Shown in pieces: positions 16,215 to 21,655 of a stretch of 21,655 nucleotides of DNA. The notes beneath the pieces were generated by a model that searched no databases, had not been told where the DNA came from, and saw only the letters and a list, made by a program, of their open reading frames with translations. The position numbers and the translations under genes are program-made. Every line of letters starts with the position of its first letter. Position 1 is the first letter of the stretch. Origin of the DNA: JBASEY01 sp049652745 (GTDB taxonomy: Bacteria; CSSED10-310); the NCBI GenBank assembly GCA_049652745.1, contig JBASEY010000002.1:1-21655 (forward strand), written 5' to 3'.

Positions 16215-17681
16215 ATGGGTATGCCAATCTCTAGTTATACCGTGTTAAGTGCGCTAGCGCTTGGACAAGATTCTTACGAGACGGAAATTGCTCAGCGTGT
16301 GCTCCGTCCATTCAACTTATTCGCATTCATCATTCACGATCCAAATGAGCACCGAGAATTTCATAATCTCCTATCACGCCAATTCGATAGACTTGATTAT
16401 CTCACGGGTCAACGATTGCTGTTCTTTGCACTTGTCGATCCGCCGAAAGAATGGCTGGCCCACGGGCAAAATCGAGATTATTATGAATTATTATCATCTC
16501 AATTCGGAAATGATCATTACGCTAGTTTTACCAGCGATTTGCTGAATCCTGCAAACGCGCCGGTTTCGAAGGATTTGTCGAATACAGCATTCTCATTGGC
16601 TAATGCTCTTGGAATTCCTTTCGATGACCTTCCATGTATCGTTGTCACAGAGGGATTTCATCGCAAAGACTTTCGCAAGTTCAGGACATCACCATATCAT
16701 CTTGAAAAGCAATTATCTGAACTTGGTTATCTTGCCGCCCGTGGCACAAAACACTTACCCAAGACATCAAACGAATGGCGTAATGTTAATCTCTGTTTTG
16801 ATTCTCGATCGGAATCTCTCAATGATAGCCTTGCCAAAGCTCTATCTGATGTCCTTAGTTTCATTGTCGCAGAAGCTGTTTCAGAAAATCGACGAGAATC
16901 ATGGTTATATTCAAGGGCCTTTAATCAAGCTCGTGATACGATAAATCAGTTGTACACCAACATCGATCGTTTAAAAGCTAAATCAGAAGAATTTGAAAGT
17001 GAGGAGTTGGATCATCTTTGCATTTGTCTTGTATCTTTTCTCGCGCTGATGAACAATTTGTCCAACATAACACCGTATGATTTTATTACTTTTAATCGCG
17101 AGTGGTTTGAGGGCGACTCATTCCAAATTTTACGTACTGCAAATAAAGTATATGATTTATTGATGGGTAATCAACTCCACAGCTTGATTCCTATGACAGA
17201 GGAAGAATCGCTAGATTTCGCTCCAGGTGTTATTTGTTTGGCAAAGGTTTTTGAGAAAGAAGTGAACCTTTCTGTTGTGCATTGGGCAAGAAAAATATTG
17301 GGCGTATCTCTACCCGAGTATTTCAACAAGCCACAGCCGGGGCTAAGTGCGACGGTGATTCCCTCAATCAAAGATGCTCGCGAAATAGACCTCAACATGG
17401 GACGTCGTGGCAAATGGTTGCCGCCAGGTATCGGTCAGTCTGAACTTGCATGTCAAGAGTTGTCCAAGACTACGCTGCCAACTGGTTGGGATAAAACAAA
17501 TTGGGATTTACTGCTTAGATGGTGGAAGATTGTGAGGCAGGAAAGAAACCAAGCTGCACACACCGAGTTGATAAACAAAACCTCTATGCTTAATGTGAGG
17601 GACATTTTCCAAAAGATGTTTGATAGTGGTTTGTTTGAAAGATTTTATCGTATGAAGCGGGAGTATCGGGATCAAACCTAA
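16215..17681 (+). CDS. Unrecognised protein with C-terminal HEPN-like RNxxxH motif
   Basis: This 488-residue protein has no known family that I can name. The start at ATG 16215 (MGMPISSYTV) is chosen because AGGAG (16202-16206) lies eight bases before it; a TTG at 16155 is in frame without such a site. The N-terminal half has alternating strand/helix segments (NLFAFIIHDPNEHREFHNLL, RLLFFALVDPP, DLPCIVVTEGF) that suggest an alpha/beta domain, perhaps thioredoxin-like. The second half is mainly helical and ends with WWKIVRQERNQAAHTELINK. RNQAAH (R444-H449) is an exact RNxxxH motif as in HEPN ribonuclease or binding domains. No signal peptide or membrane segment is seen. It faces a macro/HEPN gene convergently next to BREX, so a defence role is plausible but is inference. 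Confidence 0.75.
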   Translation: MGMPISSYTVLSALALGQDSYETEIAQRVLRPFNLFAFIIHDPNEHREFHNLLSRQFDRLDYLTGQRLLFFALVDPPKEWLAHGQNRDYYELLSSQFGNDHYASFTSDLLNPANAPVSKDLSNTAFSLANALGIPFDDLPCIVVTEGFHRKDFRKFRTSPYHLEKQLSELGYLAARGTKHLPKTSNEWRNVNLCFDSRSESLNDSLAKALSDVLSFIVAEAVSENRRESWLYSRAFNQARDTINQLYTNIDRLKAKSEEFESEELDHLCICLVSFLALMNNLSNITPYDFITFNREWFEGDSFQILRTANKVYDLLMGNQLHSLIPMTEEESLDFAPGVICLAKVFEKEVNLSVVHWARKILGVSLPEYFNKPQPGLSATVIPSIKDAREIDLNMGRRGKWLPPGIGQSELACQELSKTTLPTGWDKTNWDLLLRWWKIVRQERNQAAHTELINKTSMLNVRDIFQKMFDSGLFERFYRMKREYRDQT

Positions 17682-17783
17682 AATCTGTAGATATAAATCT
17701 AGGGCTGTCTCTTTATAGAATTTAATTTTTCATTGGTTTTAAGATTCTCAAACAAGTCATAGGGCGCTTAACACCATACTTGG

Positions 17784-17842
17784 GCTACTGATTTTAGTAG
17801 CAGTACGCGCACCGGGACAATTCATAGTTGGTCAGCTATGAA
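17784..17842. other. Two small hairpins between convergent genes
   Basis: GCTACT (17784-17789) pairs with AGTAGC (17796-17801), and TTCATAG (17821-17827) pairs with CTATGAA (17836-17842). They lie in the 234-base gap between two convergent genes, where terminators are expected. Neither is followed by a clear T-run on either strand, so termination is only suggested by position. Confidence 0.3.
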
Positions 17843-17915
17843 CATTGTATAATGATGTGAAAGATTCTATGCATCTCATGGTGAAACAACTTAATTGCGA
17901 ATGTGAACCACTTCT

Positions 17916-19634
17916 TTATTTTGTCGGATTCATCAGGGCACGAATCTCTTGGGAAAAACTATTGTCCTGCCACCTATATGGGAAACGGAATGTTGCAAAC
18001 GAAACTGTTTCACCATTAAATTTATCTAGATAACAGGACTCTCTGGATTTTGTGATTGTACAATGCTCATACAACATGAAAGGTGATAGCGGAAGAAATC
18101 GTTCCTCATTAGGTGCTTTTAAATAAAGGCAGCCTTTTCGTAGTCTAGGCTTCCAATCAACGAATTCCGTTCTTGGGTAGAAATATTCCCCCATAAGCCA
18201 TCGCACAAGATATCTATGGCTATCTGGGTCCTGATCCGAAAAATCTTCGAGTTTCTCAATAAAAACGAGTTTATAGTCATGAAGAGGTTTCGATAATTCT
18301 AAAATCCGGTTCCATACAGGAAGCGCATCTTCGAGCCATTTCTTTGCTGAGGTCTCATCAGTTATGAAATTGTCATGAATTTCATTTCTGAGCCTTCTCA
18401 GTTTATCCAAAGATCCTTGCAAGGGGGCATATTTGCCTTTAGATGTAAACCATAGCGATGGCAACTCTTTAATGATACAAGGTTTTTTATTACCTGTAAA
18501 ACTCCTAGCAATATCGGCTGTCACTTTTAGCCAAGCACCATCCGTGATATTGTTTTGAAAAACATAACTCAAATTTTTATTCAATTCCTGCGAAAATGCA
18601 CCTGCTTCCTGATATTCTGCAAGTGCAATGATCGCAAAGTATTTCGCGACGATAGAAAATGCTTTGCGAATATTTTCTACCTGAATCGTAGGTGTCGGTA
18701 CGGCATCAACCATGCTCATCGCAAAAGCAACCGGCATAGGTATCAAACTGGTATCATTTGGATCCAATTGCAACTTTAATCTTCGATTCTCCTCAATAAG
18801 AACTCGAATTCGTTCTTGATAGTTTAATAACTTTCTCTTCAAATCAAATAGCTCTTGATCTCTGCGTTGGTTTGTTTCTGCGATTAATTTTTCTTGTTTT
18901 ACCCCTTTTATTTGGCTCTTAAATTTCATCAAGTTATTTTTGATTTCATCACCAACCAAGCGCTTTGTTTCAGTAGTATCGACAAAGGTGTCTAATGTAT
19001 CATCATTAGCTGCAATATCCATACGTGAATAGAATGCTTGGATCAATGCCTTGAGACGTATTTGGTCGTCAGATAACATGACGATTCTGATTTGGGTTAG
19101 GGTACACTTTTCTTTCAATTTTTCCTGAAGAGAATTGAGTATAACGTCTATAACCAGTCCGACAGGAAATCTCAATGCACCTGTTGCAAATAAAGGTATT
19201 GCCAACGTTTTGATTTTCAAATCATTCGATTTATTTATGATTTCATCTATGGCTTTTCCAATCACCGATAGTCTTAGCGTAATTAGGTCTTCGGAAGCAC
19301 GTTTTTCTTCCAAATCAGCACCGTGTGTTGCAACATGAAATACGTATTTGCTTGGAAGAGTAAATCCCTTAGTAACAACAAGAGCACCTAACTCAACAGG
19401 CCTTTCAACATTCCTTAAGGCCTCCAAGACCTTGCCACCGGTTTTTCGTATGATGGCGCCGGATACAGTTTTTCTTCCGCCAATAATCATATGAGTATTG
19501 GCAGAATTAACAATAGCATCAACAGCTTGTTCAGTTATATCACCTATAACGACAAGGATTGATGTTGTTCCGAATTGAAGACGCACCTCATCGCAAATTT
19601 TGAGGAGACTTTTTCGATATTTTTGTCCATTCAT
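17916..19634 (-). CDS. Macro-domain protein with coiled coil and HEPN-like C-terminal region
   Basis: Read from the ATG at 19634, the protein has 572 residues. This start has GAGGA six bases upstream on its strand; an in-frame TTG at 19640 would lie directly against that site. Residues about 20-200 form a macro domain: GDIT (31-34), VDAIVNSAN ending at N46, GG (52-53), VSGAIIRKTGG, then a FATGALRFP loop. Macro domains bind or hydrolyse ADP-ribose conjugates. A strongly charged segment follows at about 220-290 (KRKLLNYQERIRVLIEENRR), likely a coiled coil. The next helical region contains LDKLRRLRNEIHDN, with R414-x5-H420 fitting the loose HEPN pattern. The last 100 residues (LRKGCLYLKAP, RFLPLSPFMLYEH, ESCYLDKF) resemble a C-terminal module I have seen in defence-type proteins but cannot name. 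Acting on NAD-derived or ADP-ribosylated ligands and possibly RNA is inference. Confidence 0.8.
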   Translation of the reverse strand: MNGQKYRKSLLKICDEVRLQFGTTSILVVIGDITEQAVDAIVNSANTHMIIGGRKTVSGAIIRKTGGKVLEALRNVERPVELGALVVTKGFTLPSKYVFHVATHGADLEEKRASEDLITLRLSVIGKAIDEIINKSNDLKIKTLAIPLFATGALRFPVGLVIDVILNSLQEKLKEKCTLTQIRIVMLSDDQIRLKALIQAFYSRMDIAANDDTLDTFVDTTETKRLVGDEIKNNLMKFKSQIKGVKQEKLIAETNQRRDQELFDLKRKLLNYQERIRVLIEENRRLKLQLDPNDTSLIPMPVAFAMSMVDAVPTPTIQVENIRKAFSIVAKYFAIIALAEYQEAGAFSQELNKNLSYVFQNNITDGAWLKVTADIARSFTGNKKPCIIKELPSLWFTSKGKYAPLQGSLDKLRRLRNEIHDNFITDETSAKKWLEDALPVWNRILELSKPLHDYKLVFIEKLEDFSDQDPDSHRYLVRWLMGEYFYPRTEFVDWKPRLRKGCLYLKAPNEERFLPLSPFMLYEHCTITKSRESCYLDKFNGETVSFATFRFPYRWQDNSFSQEIRALMNPTK

Positions 19635-19668
19635 GATCAATCCTCAGAAAGTATGATTCCTATTGATC
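19635..19668 (-). promoter_or_regulatory. Inverted repeat bracketing the ribosome binding site of the macro-domain gene
   Basis: GATCAAT (19635-19641) and ATTGATC (19662-19668) form a perfect 7-bp inverted repeat directly upstream of the start codon on the minus strand. The Shine-Dalgarno GAGGA (complement of 19641-19645) lies at the edge of the loop. It could be an operator or an RNA hairpin affecting translation. No functional evidence is available. Confidence 0.35.
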
Positions 19669-20356
19669 GGCAGGATTGAAGAGCTGCTTTTGACCTAGAG
19701 TGTTTTATAAATCAAAAAGTCTAACCTCTCTTTCACTCGTCTGATGGCTCAAGAGATAAATTCAATCCGGATTAGCTTTTTAAATGGTTTCACTGCTATA
19801 AAATAAAACAGCTCTCACCTGACATCCTGCTAGCGAGTTTATAATATGGGAAAACTATTTTTACTTCAATTTTATTTAAGTTTCTGCCTATGTCAGTTTG
19901 ACGCCCCAGTTAAAGCGGCATCATCAACTGATTGAGAATTGTGGATTGAATGATGATATCAGATGTTGACTAAACCAACGCTGTTGAATCTAAAACCAGA
20001 ATAACTTCTGATTTTCCGTCTTTGCTCAACATCCTTTTACTGTCTAAATATACAACTAATTCTCACAAAGAAGCGTCCATTCATGGCTGTTTTAAATCAA
20101 ATTCCAACGACTGATTTTTCTATTGAAGTGGACTCTATCAACGCGGTATTTTATTGGAAATTACAATTTTCCCGTTTCCCTGACCATCATCCAGACTGCA
20201 CATACCTCTCCCCTTCTCCAGCCATGGAGAAGGGGCAGGGGGATGAGGTCCTCATAAAGAATTGCCGCCGGCATGTTGCGCTGCTATAATTTTGTTAAAG
20301 TAGAGTTGTAGAAATATATAGAAGCCGAAGGCCAAGACCCTCACCCGGCTTCCAGC
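19669..20356. other. Intergenic region between macro-domain and methyltransferase genes
   Basis: About 690 AT-rich bases hold no convincing gene. The only recognisable content is the third intergenic palindromic repeat (20153-20253). A 68-codon open frame (20083-20289) runs through that repeat but has no family resemblance, and its second half is only translated palindrome. Confidence 0.6.
20153..20253 (+). repeat. 101-bp repeat with REP-like palindrome, intergenic copy 3
   Basis: The stem CCCCTTCTCCA (20210-20220) pairs with TGGAGAAGGGG (20225-20235) around GCCA, and the GATGAGGTCCTC tail follows. The full 101 bases align without gaps to 15796-15896, with differences concentrated in the first 40 bases. 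Confidence 0.85.
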
Positions 20357-21343
20357 CTATATCGCCTGCCAGGTATGTCGAAAATGTTGAACCGGCGTCT
20401 CTTGACCTCTGAACTGCCACAGTTGGGAGGCAGGACCGAGAAAACTCATGACAAACCAAAAGGTGTGAGCCGGGTTACGAAAAAAGAAACGGGTCAGCGC
20501 CGCTGGAAATTTTGTTGTGGTGACCATGGCGCGTAAGAATTTCCGCAGCCAGTCTTCCGCTGTAAAGCCATAATCCTGAGTTCCATCGACTTCTTTTATC
20601 AGTGTAAACACACCGTCGGCGCATTTTTCCAATTGACCGGGCACAGGATAGTAGCCGCCGTAACCACGATGTAGAATCGAAAAATGAAATTCTTCTGATG
20701 AGAACATCTGAGACAGGGGTGATTTCAGTAATCTATGAGGATCGATGTGTTTATGGCGAAAGTGCAGAGCGGTTGTTGCTAGTTTTCGGGAAGGTGAACG
20801 GGGATCCAACAAGGAGGCGAAAATCTGGAACATTTCAGCATAGATGTCGTTCTGTTTACCCTGAATAGCATCTTCAGGTTGACAGAAATGCTCCAGAGCG
20901 CCGTTGACGATAATGCCGTCAAATCGGCCTTTCCAGTTGCCAGGCAGGGTTTTATAGTCTTTCTGAAACACTGTCAGGTTTTTATCATGGCAGACTTTGC
21001 ATTGTTCTTTCGAAATGGTGATCCCGACAGCTTCAATATCCCTTTCCGCGGCTGTTTCCAGCAGCGTTCCCAGACCACAGCCGATTTCCAGAAGCCTGAA
21101 TCCCGGGCCGGCTCTCAGCTCGTCCAGCAGGTAATGATGTTGTCGCTTTTGAGCGGCAAAAAAATCTTCTTTCGGGTTCCCGTTATAAATACCCTCTGTA
21201 TAATCTTCGACACCGGCGAACACCGAGATGCCTGTGATGCCGTAACACAGTTGAACCGTTCGAACAGGGTCAAGATGCTCTTTTCTATCGGCTTTCAGTA
21301 TCTCCGCCAGGCTGCCCCCATCCGTCGTTATCGTATCAGTCAT
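20357..21343 (-). CDS. SAM-dependent methyltransferase, cyclopropane-fatty-acid-synthase-like
   Basis: This 328-residue soluble class I methyltransferase starts at the ATG at 21343, preceded on its strand by GAGG with seven-base spacing. The region before motif I (YTEGIYNGN, about residues 48-56, then AAQKRQHHYLLDEL) and motif I LLEIGCGLG (84-92) follow the layout of the mycolic/cyclopropane fatty acid synthase group. The GIVTISKEQ-like position reads VGITISKEQ, the block expected after motif I. Later segments are FDGIIVNGALEHF and LHFRHKHIDPHRLL. Such enzymes methylate lipids or small molecules; the substrate cannot be told from sequence. The C-terminal part is rich in aromatic residues (RFFFRNPAHTFWFVMSFLG) and could contact membrane. 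It does not appear to be part of BREX. Confidence 0.8.
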   Translation of the reverse strand: MTDTITTDGGSLAEILKADRKEHLDPVRTVQLCYGITGISVFAGVEDYTEGIYNGNPKEDFFAAQKRQHHYLLDELRAGPGFRLLEIGCGLGTLLETAAERDIEAVGITISKEQCKVCHDKNLTVFQKDYKTLPGNWKGRFDGIIVNGALEHFCQPEDAIQGKQNDIYAEMFQIFASLLDPRSPSRKLATTALHFRHKHIDPHRLLKSPLSQMFSSEEFHFSILHRGYGGYYPVPGQLEKCADGVFTLIKEVDGTQDYGFTAEDWLRKFLRAMVTTTKFPAALTRFFFRNPAHTFWFVMSFLGPASQLWQFRGQETPVQHFRHTWQAI

Positions 21344-21655
21344 TCTTTAACCTCAAAAAATCTACGTGCCCTATTTTACAAAGAAGGCGCTGGACCCTTT
21401 TATTTATCCGGTCCAATAGATGTCTGCTTCTTTATACTCAACTTGGTTTTGAATGCAATCTTTTTTTCGTTTGATCTGCGGGAGTCTTGTTTTGGTTGCG
21501 CGTTCTCCGAACACGAATTTCAGGTTCCACTCATCTTTTACAGTGATTTTATAAAAAGTATTTAGAATCAATTAGATAACAAGGCACAAAAAACTCTTGG
21601 CACTACAAAATGAAACACTGTAAAATCAATGAGTTACAGATTACAAATCGCTATC
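21344..21655. other. Intergenic end of window
   Basis: About 310 bases upstream of the minus-strand methyltransferase contain no gene I can support. An inverted repeat TGGACC (21391-21396) / GGTCCA (21410-21415) lies about 50 bases before that gene's start and could be a leader hairpin or operator. The plus-strand open frame running in from 20879 is antisense to the methyltransferase and is not credible. Confidence 0.5.

Noticed and set aside
20083..20289. A small gene through the third palindromic repeat
   Set aside because: Its C-terminal half is just translated palindrome and tail. Similarity to the frame at 15759-15941 reflects repeated DNA, not a conserved protein.
20879..21565. A 228-codon plus-strand open frame
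   Set aside because: It is antisense to most of the first half of a clear SAM methyltransferase gene and shows no protein-family features.

Overview
The window is a bacterial chromosomal defence island. Base composition is moderately AT-rich by eye, and many copies of a CCCCTTCTCC-type palindrome are scattered through it. I associate such palindromes, and the DUF559 nuclease seen here with them, with Chloroflexota (Anaerolineae-like) and some other environmental bacteria. That taxonomic guess is weak, because no rRNA or core gene is present to test it.

Layout. Bases 1-360 are the 3' end of an IS256-family transposase. After a gene-poor spacer holding one palindromic repeat comes one long plus-strand operon (808-15556): a small excisionase-type HTH protein, brxA, brxB, brxC, pglX, an Mrr-type restriction endonuclease, pglZ and brxL. 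This is a complete type 1 BREX phage-defence locus with an accessory nuclease between pglX and pglZ. Genes overlap or sit a few bases apart, each with a good Shine-Dalgarno site, which suggests one co-regulated transcription unit. A short coding remnant of another protein (about 15555-15677) follows brxL. Next come a second copy of the palindromic repeat and a large imperfect inverted repeat. Two convergent genes follow: an unrecognised 488-residue protein with a HEPN-like RNxxxH motif near its C-terminus (16215-17681, +), and a macro-domain / coiled-coil / HEPN-like protein (17916-19634, -). A third intergenic palindromic repeat and a CMAS-like SAM methyltransferase (20357-21343, -) close the window.

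How the genes work together. In BREX, PglX methylates a short asymmetric site to mark self DNA. BrxB, BrxC, PglZ and BrxL act with it to block phage DNA replication, and BrxA is an accessory. The Mrr protein probably adds cleavage of modified or foreign DNA. The macro/HEPN genes look like independent defence or stress-response units.

Most unusual point. pglX is interrupted twice, without loss of frame, by REP-like palindromic elements. The first insertion carries a complete-looking DUF559 (Vsr-like PD-(D/E)XK) nuclease domain bracketed by oppositely oriented palindromes, and its left part is tandemly duplicated with an exact 198-bp (66-codon) period. The second is a short palindrome pair without a nuclease. 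The same palindrome family occurs three times between genes. This looks like a family of open-frame, nuclease-associated palindromic mobile elements that enters coding sequence much as Rickettsia palindromic elements do, and here it has built a methyltransferase with an embedded endonuclease fold.
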